DNA of 58,814 nt from Pseudomonadota bacterium. GTDB taxonomy: Bacteria; Pseudomonadota; Alphaproteobacteria; GCA-2731375. The DNA lies in the NCBI GenBank assembly GCA_027623205.1, contig JAQBYC010000013.1, positions 1 to 58,814 of the forward strand, given 5' to 3'. Position numbers and translations under genes: made by a program. Below, one piece after another: positions 34,152 through 43,216 of the stretch; within the stretch, counting starts at the first letter, position 1, and each line of letters opens with the position of its first letter. The notes under the pieces are model-generated. The model made no database searches. It saw only the letters and a program-made list of their open reading frames with translations, and was not told where the DNA came from.

Positions 34152-35318
34152 ATGCACCAGCGCACCGCCTATGGCGCCGATACCCTTCCGCCCGATATAC
34201 GTTCGCGCTTCGTGGCCGGCGTGAACGGCCTGAACATGCATGTGCTGGAGGCGGGATTCGAGGGCCCGGGGCGGCCCTGCATCCTGCTGCTGCATGGCTT
34301 TCCGGAACTTGCCTATAGCTGGCGGAAAATCATGCCGCCCCTGGCCGCCGCCGGCTTTCATGTTGTCGCGCCTGATCAGCGGGGCTATGGCCGCACGACG
34401 GGCTGGGACGGTGACTACGATGGCGATCTGGGCTCGTTCCGCATGTTCAATCTGGTCAGGGACACCCTGGGCCTGGTTGCGGCCCTTGGCTACCGCTCGG
34501 TCGCCGCCGTGGTCGGGCATGATTTCGGTTCGCCCCTGGCGGCCTATTGCGCGCTTGTTCGGCCCGATGTGTTCCGCGCCGTGGCATTGATGAGCGCGCC
34601 ATTCGCCGGGCCGCCGGCTTTGCCGTTCAATACCGCCAATCGGCCCGAAAGCGATGTCGGCGATGCCATGGCCCGGCCCGATATTCACGCTGCATTGGCG
34701 GCGTTGAACCGACCGCGCAAACATTATCATTGGTACTACTCGACCCGCGAGGCGAATGGCGACATGACCCTTTGTTTACAGGGCATTCCTGCTTTTCTGC
34801 GCGCCTACTATCATCATAAAAGCGCGGACTGGATCCAGAACAAACCGTTTCCGCTAGCCGCATGGACGGCTGACGAACTGGCCCGGATGCCAACGTATTA
34901 TATTATGAACCAGCGCCAAACCATGGCTGAAACCGTGGCGGCGCAAATGCCAAATGCGTCGGAAATCGCCGCTTGCCGATGGCTGACCGAGGTGGAATTG
35001 GCCGTCTATGCCGGGGAATTCGTCCGTACCGGGTTCCAGGGTGGCCTGCAATGGTACCGCTGCCGCGGCGTTGCTAGCTACAATGCGGAACTTGAACTAT
35101 TCTCCGGCCGTACCATCGATGTGCCTTCCTGCTTTATTGCCGGCGGCTCGGATTGGGGCGTTCACCAGGCACCGGGCGCGCTGGAGACCATGCGGAAGGA
35201 TATCTGCACCAAGATGTCGGATGTGCATCTGCTGGATGGCGCAGGGCACTGGGTTCAGCAGGAGCAACCGGAAGCGGTCAGCGCACTATTATTGCGATTT
35301 CTGCAAGGTTCGGCTTGA
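34152..35318 (+). CDS. Epoxide-hydrolase-like alpha/beta hydrolase
   Basis: A 388-residue alpha/beta hydrolase in the epoxide hydrolase/haloalkane dehalogenase branch: HGFPE at 48-52, DQRGYGRT at 75-82, nucleophile Asp124 in GHDFGSPLA, and a C-terminal catalytic His in GAGHWVQQEQPE. ATG 34152 is set by AAAAGGAG upstream. A cap domain occupies about residues 150-300, and the protein is somewhat longer than the usual 290-330. Conserved cap tyrosines cannot be assigned with confidence. It is divergent from the MoxR gene and stands alone. Confidence 0.88.
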   Translation: MHQRTAYGADTLPPDIRSRFVAGVNGLNMHVLEAGFEGPGRPCILLLHGFPELAYSWRKIMPPLAAAGFHVVAPDQRGYGRTTGWDGDYDGDLGSFRMFNLVRDTLGLVAALGYRSVAAVVGHDFGSPLAAYCALVRPDVFRAVALMSAPFAGPPALPFNTANRPESDVGDAMARPDIHAALAALNRPRKHYHWYYSTREANGDMTLCLQGIPAFLRAYYHHKSADWIQNKPFPLAAWTADELARMPTYYIMNQRQTMAETVAAQMPNASEIAACRWLTEVELAVYAGEFVRTGFQGGLQWYRCRGVASYNAELELFSGRTIDVPSCFIAGGSDWGVHQAPGALETMRKDICTKMSDVHLLDGAGHWVQQEQPEAVSALLLRFLQGSA

Positions 35319-35398
35319 AACAACTGTAGCCGGACCGAAAACCTGCTTCCGGCCGCGACTCGGGCATAAAGCCATGCCCCAACGTCGAAAGCCTGTTG

Positions 35399-35503
35399 CT
35401 GGAGCATGTTTCCTTGAAACATGCCTGGACTCTTTAAGAATAGAGCAATTGAACCAATTACTTAAGTCGCAAGAGCGACTCCAGTAATTGAAAATTGTTC
35501 TAG
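35399..35503 (-). repeat. Intergenic palindromic repeat, copy 3 (inverted)
   Basis: Copy 3 of the 105 bp repeat, in reverse orientation, with ends CTGGAGCA and TTGTTCTAG. Its small hairpin GCATGTTT / AAACATGC (loop CCTTG) is intact. The large hairpin differs in sequence from copies 1 and 2 yet pairs better: CAATTACT / AGTAATTG and AGTCGC / GCGACT are both perfect. The sequence changes therefore keep the fold. The right edge supplies TTGTTC, a possible -35 box of the next gene. Confidence 0.85.
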
Positions 35504-35522
35504 CAATCTTTCGCGGTATTCT
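35495..35522 (+). promoter_or_regulatory. Candidate promoter at the edge of repeat copy 3
   Basis: TTGTTC at 35495-35500 and TATTCT at 35517-35522 are 16 bases apart, 42 bases before the next ATG. The -35 box lies inside the repeat end. Both boxes match consensus only moderately. Confidence 0.25.
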
Positions 35523-35563
35523 GAACGTGACATAACCGACACAAGAGCCAAGGGAGTAAGACA

Positions 35564-36499
35564 ATGGCAAACGCCGATCAATCGGAGCGGCCGTCGATCT
35601 GGTTTGCAGGCGCGGCCGATGGGCCGCCGGCGGGGCGGCGCTTGGCTGATCTGTTGGCCCGGCCCGGTATTCTCGGTGTGCCGGGCGCCCATGACGGATT
35701 GTCCGGGTTGTTGGCCCGGAAGGCGGGTTTTGAGTGCCTGTATATCTCCGGCGCGGCGCTGACGGCGGGAATGGGGCTGCCGGATCTGGGCGTCATGACC
35801 ATGGAAGAGCTGTGCACCGCCACCAGGACAGTGGCCAGGGCTACGGGCCTGCCGCTGATTGTCGACGGCGACACGGGCTATGGCGAGGCTTTGAATGTGA
35901 TGCGTCTGGTCCGCGAACTGGAGGATGCGGGCGCCGCCGCCGTGCAGATCGAAGATCAGTTGTTGCCGAAAAAATGCGGCCATCTGAACGACAAGCAATT
36001 GGCCACGGCGGAGGACGCGGCCCGCAAGATCGCGGCGGCGGTCTCGGCCCGCCGGCATCTGCTGGTCGTGGCGCGCACGGATGCCGCCGCCGAGAGTTTG
36101 GACGAGGCGATCCGCCGGGCCAATCTGTATGTGGCCGCCGGGGCCGATATTGTCTTTCCCGATGCGTTGATCTCGGACGAAGATTTCCAACGGTTTACCG
36201 CCGCCGTCAAGGCGCCGGTGCTGGCCAACATGACCGAATTCGGCCGCACCCCGCAACGGACGGCGGCTCAGCTGGCGGCGCTGGGCTGCAAGATCGTCAT
36301 CTGGCCCGCATCTTCATTGCGGGTCGCGGCGCGTGCCGTGGCGGATCTATATGCCGAACTGGCGGAAAAAGGCGGCGCCCAGGGCATGTTGGCGCGAATG
36401 CAGACCCGGGCGGAACTGTACGAGACGATCCGCTATCACGAATTCGAGGCCCTGGACGACACCATTGCACAGAGCGTGGTGCCGGAAAGTCCCGATTAA
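35564..36499 (+). CDS. Isocitrate lyase / PEP mutase family enzyme (methylisocitrate lyase-like)
   Basis: A 311-residue TIM-barrel lyase. It has ISGAALTAGMGLPDLG near 61-76, the metal-binding DGDTGYGE at 101-108, EDQ at 130-132 and the signature KKCGH at 136-140 with the catalytic Cys, then ARTDA and NMTEFG, in the order seen in PrpB. Substrates of the family include 2-methylisocitrate, dimethylmalate and carboxyphosphonoenolpyruvate; the KKCGH form fits 2-methylisocitrate or dimethylmalate cleavage to pyruvate or another keto acid. GGGAG stands eight bases before the ATG. prpC and acnD are not adjacent. Confidence 0.9.
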   Translation: MANADQSERPSIWFAGAADGPPAGRRLADLLARPGILGVPGAHDGLSGLLARKAGFECLYISGAALTAGMGLPDLGVMTMEELCTATRTVARATGLPLIVDGDTGYGEALNVMRLVRELEDAGAAAVQIEDQLLPKKCGHLNDKQLATAEDAARKIAAAVSARRHLLVVARTDAAAESLDEAIRRANLYVAAGADIVFPDALISDEDFQRFTAAVKAPVLANMTEFGRTPQRTAAQLAALGCKIVIWPASSLRVAARAVADLYAELAEKGGAQGMLARMQTRAELYETIRYHEFEALDDTIAQSVVPESPD

Positions 36500-36501
36500 T
36501 A

Positions 36502-37710
36502 TCAAGGACCCTTGGGCGAGGTTAGCCGCCCGGCCACGAGATTAAGCCCCAAGGACAACAGCAGCATGGCGCCGCCGATGCCAAACAACAGGGTGTAATC
36601 GCCGCCAAGGTCAAACAAAAAGGACAGACCGTAGGCGCCCGCCGCCTGACCCACCGCAAAGGCGATGGTGGCCAGCCGCCAGCCGCCGGTTTGGCCGGCT
36701 GGGTCATGGGCCAGCAATTCCCGCAACCGGCCCAGGACCAGGGTCGTGCTGGCGGGCACAAAGGCGCCCATGATCAGGCTGGACAGCACCAGGACGATTG
36801 TTTGATCCGTAAAAATCAGCGCCCCGACGAAGATTGCCTGCAGGCCATAACCCAGGCGCAGGGCCCTTAAAAAACCAACCCGGTCAGCCAGATAGCCCAC
36901 CGTGACTGGCCCGATCACCGCCCCCAGGCCGAACAGTACCCAATAGTGGGCGCCGACCGTCAGGCCCTGTTCCAGGCCCTGGGCTATGAAGACGACCAAA
37001 AAGACCATATGCGGCACCAGGCCAAAGGCATTCAGGCCGTATTCCAGATAGAGAGACTTCAGGGCCGGGCTGGCGGCGGGGAGTAATGTTTTGGTCGATT
37101 TTCTGTCGGTGACTGTAACCGGCCAGCCATGCCACGACAGCGCCGTCAGCAACACCGCCAGGGCGCCCAGGCAGACCCAGGTCTCCATCAGCCCCAGATC
37201 CAGGGTCACGGGGACCAGGGTACCCGATATGGCGATCCCCAGGGCAACGCCGGTGAAGATCACGCCCCCCGCCAGACCCAGCCGGTGGGCCGGCACAAAA
37301 GGCAGCACGGTGGGCGCCGCCAGAACCATCAGGACGCCGCCTGATAGCCCGGCGGTAAAGCGCCAGATGAAAAACCAGAGGAATGACCAGGGCGCGGCGC
37401 AGGCAAACAGGGCCACGCTGGCCAACGCCATGCCCGCGCGCAGGGCAAAACGGGTGGAGGTCCGCGCCGCGATGTTTCGCGCCAGCAGGGCGCCGGCCAG
37501 GTAGCCCGCCAAGTTGGCTGCGCCCAGATACGCCGCCTGGCTGGCCGAAAACCAGCCTTCCGTCACCAAGGCGGGCAATAAAGGGGTATAAGCAAAGCGG
37601 GCCAGCCCAATCCCCACCAGCAAGGCGCACAGGGCTGAAAAGGTGGCGCGCCAATAGCCCGGTCCCGAGCCATCGCCGGTTTCAAGCTCCGGCCCGCATC
37701 TATCCATCAT
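36502..37710 (-). CDS. YbfB/YjiJ-type MFS transporter
   Basis: A major facilitator of about 402 residues with 12 hydrophobic helices. The N-terminal GIGLARFAYTPLLPALV is the recognisable YbfB/YjiJ opening, and GYLADRVGFLRALRLGYG is the loop between helices 8 and 9. Tandem ATGs at 37710 and 37707 are both possible starts; the frame extends to 37746 without a better site. It converges on the lyase gene with only two bases between stops, and is divergent from a glycosyltransferase remnant. The substrate is unknown. Confidence 0.88.
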   Translation of the reverse strand: MMDRCGPELETGDGSGPGYWRATFSALCALLVGIGLARFAYTPLLPALVTEGWFSASQAAYLGAANLAGYLAGALLARNIAARTSTRFALRAGMALASVALFACAAPWSFLWFFIWRFTAGLSGGVLMVLAAPTVLPFVPAHRLGLAGGVIFTGVALGIAISGTLVPVTLDLGLMETWVCLGALAVLLTALSWHGWPVTVTDRKSTKTLLPAASPALKSLYLEYGLNAFGLVPHMVFLVVFIAQGLEQGLTVGAHYWVLFGLGAVIGPVTVGYLADRVGFLRALRLGYGLQAIFVGALIFTDQTIVLVLSSLIMGAFVPASTTLVLGRLRELLAHDPAGQTGGWRLATIAFAVGQAAGAYGLSFLFDLGGDYTLLFGIGGAMLLLSLGLNLVAGRLTSPKGP

Positions 37711-37840
37711 CCTGATCCATGGCGATTTTGCCCATACCCGCCTCAATACCCGCCCCAGTACCCGTTGTGGTCCAAATTATCGGCCATAATAGCAAATTGG
37801 GCCGGCGCGTGGTGCAACAGCGGGTGGAAATGGCAACGCA

Positions 37841-38360
37841 ATGCGAAAGGTATTGATAATCACCGCCAGCGGGGTCGCGTTGCTTTATCTCGGTATTTTC
37901 GCGTTTTGGGGCCATGCCTGGGATCTGTCGGATCCGCTGCTGTTCATGCTGGCTTTTCCAACCGGTAAGGATTTCATCAATCTGTATGCCGCCGGGCAGA
38001 TTTGTACTCAATCGGTCAATTCGAATAACTTATTTTATTCAAGTAATTATACAATCTTTTTGACTAAACTATTTAATATTGAGGCGCCCATGTATCGCTA
38101 TATCTGGTCCTATCCACCGACCATGCTGCCGTCGGCACGGCTGTTCGCCGGCAGGACCTATCTGCCCGCGCTGAGCCTGTGGAGTGTCGCCACCATGGTG
38201 ATTTATCTGGGCGGTTTGCGTCTCCGGCCGGTTTGCGCGGTTGGTGGCTGGTGGCGGGGCTGTTGCCCTGTGCTGGCCGATCCTGGGCATGAACCTATAC
38301 TTGATGCTCTTGATACCATTGGTCATCGCGCTTTTCGCCTGGCAGGTCTGGTCTTGCGCG
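37841..38360 (+). pseudogene. Truncated, frameshifted GT87 (DUF2029) glycosyltransferase remnant
   Basis: The ATG frame from 37841 encodes a membrane segment and FPTGKDFINLYAAGQICT, then YIWSYPPTMLPSARLFAG and PALSLWSVATMVIYLGGL, the characteristic start of GT87 polyprenol-phosphate-mannose-dependent transferases. Near 38215-38225 the homology moves to another forward frame (ARLVAGGGAVALCWPILG then MNLYLMLLIPLVIALFAW), indicating a one-base indel. It stops near 38360, where the end of the ilvD-type gene on the other strand begins. A full GT87 has about 400 residues; under half remains. The middle is AT-rich (37995-38085), unlike the surroundings. The original ATG frame runs on to 38554 without sense. 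Confidence 0.75.
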
Positions 38361-38374
38361 GAAACCTCTTCGTG

Positions 38375-40093
38375 CTATTCCGACGCCATCAGAAAATCAA
38401 AATCCGCGCCCTGATCCGCCTGCAGGACGTGATCGGCATAGAGTTTGCCATAGCCGCGGCTGGGTCTGGCGGGCCGGGCGGGGGCGGCCAGGCGCCGCCG
38501 TTCCAGTTCCTCATCATCTACCAGCAATTCCAACGAGTTATTAGATACACTTAATTTTATTTCATCACCATCCTGAACCAGCCCAATGGCCCCGCCAATG
38601 GCCGCTTCCGGGGTCACGTGCAGGACGATGGTGCCAAAGGCGGTGCCGCTCATGCGGCAATCGGAGATGCGGATCATGTCCTTGACGCCGCTCTGGGCCA
38701 GCTTTTTTGGAATCGGAATATAGCCGGCTTCCGGCATCCCGGCCGGGCTTTTCGGGCCGGCGTTTTGCAGCACCAGGATATCGTCCGCCTTGACGTCGAG
38801 GTCGTCGCTGTCAATGCGGTCGGCCAGATCCTCCAGCGAAGTGAAGACCACGGCCCGGCCGGTCGCTTCAAACAGGGTCGGATCGGCTGCCGAACGTTTC
38901 AGGATGGCGCCGCTAGGGGCCAGATTGCCGAACAGGGCGACCAGGCCGCCCCTGGCCTCGAACGGCGCCTCGCGGGCGCGGATTATGGCCCTGTCCAGAT
39001 AGCCGGGCGCGGCGGCCAGGCGTTCGCCCAGGGTTTGGCCGGTGACCGATTGGCAATCAAGGTGCAGCAGCGGCGCCAACTCCCGCAACAAAGCGCTCAT
39101 GCCCCCAGCGGTATGAAAATCCTCCATGTAGCCGTCGCCCGTGGGCTTCAGATTGATCAGCACGGGCGTGCTGTCGCTCAATTCGTTCAGGCGCCGCAGT
39201 GATATCGGGATGCCGCGCCGTCCCGCAATAGCCGTCAGGTGCAGGATGCCGTTGGTGGAGCCGCCCAGGGCGAGCAAGACGCGCAGTGCATTTTCCACCG
39301 ATTTTTCAGTGATCAGGCGCGAGGGCGTCAGGCCAAGCCGCGCGGTTTCCAGCGCCTGGGCGCCGGTTGCCTCCGCCGCGCGCAGGCGGTCCGCGTGGAC
39401 CGCCGGAATGGCGGCGGTGCCGGGCAGGGTCATGCCCAGCGTCTCGGCGATACAGGCCATGGTGGAGGCGGTGCCCATAACGGCGCAAGTGCCAATGGTC
39501 GTCGCCAAGTTACCCTCGATGGCACTGATCTGGGATTTATTGATCCGTCCGGCCCGGTAATCGGCCCAGAAACGCCGGCAATCGGTGCAGGCGCCCAGGC
39601 GTTCGCCCGCATGGCGACCGGTCATCATGGGGCCGACGATGAGTTGCAGGCTGGGCAGATCGGCCGAGGCCGCGCCCATCAATTGCGCTGGCACGGTCTT
39701 GTCGCAACCCCCCACCAGCACGACGGCATCCATGGGTTGGGCCCGGATCATCTCTTCGGTGTCCATGGACATCAGATTTCGGAACATCAGCGAGGTGGGG
39801 TTCAGAAAGACCTCGCCCAACGAGATGGTGGGGAAATCGATCGGCAGGCCGCCACGGGTCAACACGCCACGCTTTACCGCTTCCACCAGTTCCGGCACCC
39901 CGCGGTGGCAGTTGTTATAGCCCGATGCCGTATTGACGATACCGACAATGGGCCGTTCCAGCATCTCGTCCGAATAACCCATTGATTTGGCGAACGAACG
40001 CCGCAGATACAGCGAAAAGTCCCGATCGCCATAGTTTGTCAGCCCGCGGGCTATGCCCTTGGGATTGCCGTTGGAGCTGTCATCGTCACTCAT
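38375..40093 (-). CDS. IlvD/Edd family dehydratase (sugar-acid or dihydroxy-acid type)
   Basis: A 572-residue iron-sulfur dehydratase. Cysteines 62, 130 and 203 (YNNCHRG, GGCDKTVPA, GTCAVMGTAS) occur at nearly the spacing reported for [2Fe-2S] L-arabinonate dehydratase (59/127/200), and GACTDCRRFW resembles the sugar-acid branch rather than biosynthetic IlvD. Lys132 and the C-terminal ISDCRMSGTAFGTIVLHVTPE are also present. It would dehydrate an aldonic acid or a 2,3-dihydroxy acid to a 2-keto-3-deoxy product. It lies 31 bases downstream of the TIGR03084 gene and is probably co-transcribed with it. Confidence 0.92.
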   Translation of the reverse strand: MSDDDSSNGNPKGIARGLTNYGDRDFSLYLRRSFAKSMGYSDEMLERPIVGIVNTASGYNNCHRGVPELVEAVKRGVLTRGGLPIDFPTISLGEVFLNPTSLMFRNLMSMDTEEMIRAQPMDAVVLVGGCDKTVPAQLMGAASADLPSLQLIVGPMMTGRHAGERLGACTDCRRFWADYRAGRINKSQISAIEGNLATTIGTCAVMGTASTMACIAETLGMTLPGTAAIPAVHADRLRAAEATGAQALETARLGLTPSRLITEKSVENALRVLLALGGSTNGILHLTAIAGRRGIPISLRRLNELSDSTPVLINLKPTGDGYMEDFHTAGGMSALLRELAPLLHLDCQSVTGQTLGERLAAAPGYLDRAIIRAREAPFEARGGLVALFGNLAPSGAILKRSAADPTLFEATGRAVVFTSLEDLADRIDSDDLDVKADDILVLQNAGPKSPAGMPEAGYIPIPKKLAQSGVKDMIRISDCRMSGTAFGTIVLHVTPEAAIGGAIGLVQDGDEIKLSVSNNSLELLVDDEELERRRLAAPARPARPSRGYGKLYADHVLQADQGADFDFLMASE

Positions 40094-40124
40094 ATTGTGT
40101 CTGCCTCAAATAGTGTCCCGTGCC

Positions 40125-40931
40125 CTACCAGCCGCGTTGCCCTGGCGGCGGCGGAGTTTCCGGGGCGCCGGCAAAGCATTGCGCGATGGCCATCCATTGC
40201 CGGGCGGTTTCTCCCGCAACCTCTAGATTGACCTCTTCAATATTGCGCCCCTGGGTAACCACATGGCAGAAATCCAACGCCGGGCCTTCGATGCGGTTTT
40301 CCTGATCCGGTTCGTTCCAGGTCCAGATTGCCCCCGACGGCGCGGTCAGGGACACATGGGGCGCCGGTCCGGGCGGCTCCTGTCCATGGATTTGGAAACT
40401 CCAGCCATAGGTATTCACCCCCAGGGTGGCAATGTTGCGGATCCGGTCGGTCGGTGTGCGGGACCGGCGCAACAGATCGTAGATGTCCTGGCCATGGGCC
40501 CAGGTCTCCATCAGCCGGGCCGTGGCGGCGGAACGGACGCTCATAGCCGGCCCCACCCATTGCATGCGTGCCTTGGGGTCGGCGCCGGCAAACAGGTCGC
40601 ACAGGCTGTGCAGGCGGTGATGCCAATGGCGCAACATCTCCGGGCCCTGGCCGAGCTCTAGATGAGTGTATTCCAGACCCATGGCTTTGCGGCCCTCGGC
40701 CCGCGCCGCCAGGCGCTGGGCGATCACCGCGTTAAACTGATCCGGGTCGGTCAGCGACAGCGTATTCAGCCAATCGCCGAAGATGAGGTGCTGCATAACG
40801 TAGTCCACCGTCCAGCCCTTGAACGGCGTTGGCCGCTGCCAGTCTTCTGCGGACAAAGTATCCAGCAGCGCCCGTAGCTCGTCCCCCTCGGCCCGTAAAT
40901 CGTCCGCCAGCCGCATCATGACCATAACCAT
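40125..40931 (-). CDS. TIGR03084 family (DinB-like, maleylpyruvate isomerase-type) protein
   Basis: A 268-residue putative metal-binding four-helix protein. FKGWTVDYVMQHLIFGDW (near 37-54) with His48 and TARLMETWAHGQDIYDLL are the conserved helices that carry metal ligands in DinB/mycothiol-dependent isomerase relatives. AAGGATCC supports ATG 40931, though ATGs at 40925, 40919 and 40916 are in frame. The function of TIGR03084 proteins is not established. A perfect 14 bp tandem duplication sits immediately upstream of the ribosome site. Confidence 0.88.
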   Translation of the reverse strand: MVMVMMRLADDLRAEGDELRALLDTLSAEDWQRPTPFKGWTVDYVMQHLIFGDWLNTLSLTDPDQFNAVIAQRLAARAEGRKAMGLEYTHLELGQGPEMLRHWHHRLHSLCDLFAGADPKARMQWVGPAMSVRSAATARLMETWAHGQDIYDLLRRSRTPTDRIRNIATLGVNTYGWSFQIHGQEPPGPAPHVSLTAPSGAIWTWNEPDQENRIEGPALDFCHVVTQGRNIEEVNLEVAGETARQWMAIAQCFAGAPETPPPPGQRGW

Positions 40932-40940
40932 GGATCCTTC

Positions 40941-40968
40941 CCTATTGGGGACACCCTATTGGGGACAC
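40941..40968 (+). repeat. Perfect 14 bp tandem duplication
   Basis: CCTATTGGGGACAC occurs twice head to tail (40941-40954 and 40955-40968), directly upstream of the ribosome site of the TIGR03084 gene on the minus strand. It may be a replication slip or a pair of protein-binding sites. Confidence 0.8.
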
Positions 40969-41174
40969 AGTTTGCGACATTGCCACTGCGCTGGCCAGAG
41001 GGTACGAGGGATTTCTGCCTGCCGCCAACCGCCGACGGTTATCGGGTGCCGGCGCCTGATCTGGATGCCAGACGTTCGTTGGCGCCACTGATCCTTGGGA
41101 TAAGAGGGACCGGCTCTTCCTGATCGGCGCATCGCCCTGTAGTATGCGGGCTGTTCAGTCGTTGGGAGGTTCGC

Positions 41175-43193
41175 ATGCGCGTTGGTGTCGAGGTTGGCGG
41201 AACGTTCACCGATCTGGTGGCGATCGAGGATGGCCGGGTGCGGGTGGCCAAGGTACCCTCGGTACCGGCGCGGCCTGACGAAGGCGCCATGGCGTCCCTG
41301 GCGGCGGGCGAGATCAACCTCGCGGTAGTGGATGATCTGGTGCATGGTTCGACCGTTGCCACCAATGCTATTCTCGAGCGCAAGGGCGCCCCGGTTGCCT
41401 TGTTGACCACGCGGGGTTTCCGCGATGTGCTGTTTCTGCAGCGCCATAACCGCACGCAAATCTATGATTTATTCTACCGCAAGCCCAAACCGGTGCTGGC
41501 GCGCCGGGATATTCTGGAGATTGACGAGCGCATTTCGGGGCAGGGCGAGGTTGTCCAGGCACTGGATCTTGCCGCAACTATTGTACAGCTAGATGAATTC
41601 CTTGGCTCGGGACGCTATAAATCGGTCGCCATCTGTCTCTTGAACGGCTACGCCGAACCCAAGCACGAACGCCAGTTGGCGGCCCTGGTTGGCGAAAGGT
41701 TTCCCGACCTGACCGTAACCTGTTCCGCGGACGTCACCCGGGAATTCCGCGAATACGAACGGACCTCCACCACCACCTTGGCGGCCTATGTGCAGCCGGT
41801 GATCGACAGTTATTTACGCCGCTTCGAAAGCCAACTGGGGGCGCAGGGGTTCAAGGGGCGGTTTTCCATTATGCAGTCCAACGGCGGCCGCCTGCCGGTG
41901 GCGGGGATGTCGCGCAACGCCATCACGTCGCTGTTCTCGGGCCCCGCGGCGGGGGTCATGGGGGCGGTGCGACAGGCCGGTCTGTCCGGCCATGGCGATC
42001 TGATTACTCTGGACATGGGGGGCACCTCCACCGATGTTTGTCTTGTGGCGGACGGCAAACCGAACCTGTCGGGCGAGACCGAAGTGGATGGTTTGCCCAT
42101 TCGCACCCCGGTACTGGATATCGTCACGGTCGGGGCAGGGGGTGGGTCCATCTGCTGGCAGGATGACGGCGGCATGTTGCGCGTGGGACCGGAGTCCGCC
42201 GGCGCCGATCCAGGGCCCGCCTGTTACGGCAGAGGCGGCGACAGGCCCACCATCACCGATGCCCATATGGTGCGTGGAACCATTCGGACAGAGACCTTTC
42301 TGGGCGGCAAGATGGATGTGAACGCATCTACGGCAGCGAATGTTTTCAAATCGCTAGCCGATAATCTTAGTATGTCGATTGAGGAAATTGCCGACAGTGC
42401 CGTGCGCGTGGCGGACGCCAATATCGTTGGCGCCATTCAGCTTGTCTCCACGGCACGGGGCCGGGACCCACGCGATTATGTGCTGGTACCCTTTGGCGGT
42501 GCCGGACCCCTGCATGCGGCCCGCGTGGCCGAGGAACTTGGCATTGCAACTATTCTGGTGCCGCCGAATGCGGGTGTGCTGTCGGCCTATGGCCTGCTGG
42601 CCTCGGATTTTCTGCAATATGAAACACTGACCCGGCGGATTTTGTTGGGCGAGGGGGCCGCCGATCAGGTGCGCGAGGTTTTCGCGGCATTGCGGCAGAG
42701 CGCCACGGCCTCGTTCCGGGATCTTGGGATCCTGGCTGATTTGGCTATCAGCTACAGCCTGGATATGAGGTTTGTTGGACAAGCTTTTGAAATCACCGTC
42801 GATATAGATGGCGGTGCGTTGCCGGATCTGACCCCGGACGGGCTTTTGGCGCTGTTCAATGAAGCCCATAACCGGGTCTTCTCTTTTGGCGAATCCGGTC
42901 TGCACCGGGCCGAGATCGTGTCCTTTCGCCTGGGCGCCTCGGCGCCGCCTGATGTGGTGCCGGCCCTGAACGAGGGCATCAGCGATGCGGTGGTGCGGTC
43001 GGAAAGCCAGGTTTTCGATCTTGGCGAATGGCGCAACTGCCATTTGGTAAGCCGCGCCGCCATTGCCGGAGAGGCGATGGGCATTACCGGCCCGGCTCTG
43101 GTGGAAGACGGCACCTCGACAATCTTTGTCCCCCAGGGCTGGACCGCGACCGTCGATGGCCAGGACAATATCCTGCTGCATACAGAAATCTAG
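41175..43193 (+). CDS. Hydantoinase/oxoprolinase family protein, subunit A
   Basis: A 672-residue ASKHA-fold ATP-dependent amidohydrolase subunit (HyuA, 5-oxoprolinase, acetone carboxylase beta relatives). It opens VGVEVGGTFTDLVAIED with the phosphate-1 loop GGTFTD, and has NGGRLPVAGMSRNAI, FSGPAAGVMGAV, DMGGTSTDVCL and FGGAGPLHAARVAEELGI, all standard. GGGAGG stands before ATG 41175. With the B subunit 23 bases downstream it should open a cyclic amide such as a hydantoin or oxoproline with ATP. The substrate is not predictable. Confidence 0.93.
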   Translation: MRVGVEVGGTFTDLVAIEDGRVRVAKVPSVPARPDEGAMASLAAGEINLAVVDDLVHGSTVATNAILERKGAPVALLTTRGFRDVLFLQRHNRTQIYDLFYRKPKPVLARRDILEIDERISGQGEVVQALDLAATIVQLDEFLGSGRYKSVAICLLNGYAEPKHERQLAALVGERFPDLTVTCSADVTREFREYERTSTTTLAAYVQPVIDSYLRRFESQLGAQGFKGRFSIMQSNGGRLPVAGMSRNAITSLFSGPAAGVMGAVRQAGLSGHGDLITLDMGGTSTDVCLVADGKPNLSGETEVDGLPIRTPVLDIVTVGAGGGSICWQDDGGMLRVGPESAGADPGPACYGRGGDRPTITDAHMVRGTIRTETFLGGKMDVNASTAANVFKSLADNLSMSIEEIADSAVRVADANIVGAIQLVSTARGRDPRDYVLVPFGGAGPLHAARVAEELGIATILVPPNAGVLSAYGLLASDFLQYETLTRRILLGEGAADQVREVFAALRQSATASFRDLGILADLAISYSLDMRFVGQAFEITVDIDGGALPDLTPDGLLALFNEAHNRVFSFGESGLHRAEIVSFRLGASAPPDVVPALNEGISDAVVRSESQVFDLGEWRNCHLVSRAAIAGEAMGITGPALVEDGTSTIFVPQGWTATVDGQDNILLHTEI

Positions 43194-43216
43194 GAATACG
43201 GGGAAGGAATAGGAAG

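Noticed and set aside
40956-41140. Protein-like fragment upstream of hyuA (LPLRWPEGTRDFCLPP...)
   Set aside because: Open on the plus strand, but with no start codon, no ribosome site and no recognised family; probably chance or a very old remnant.
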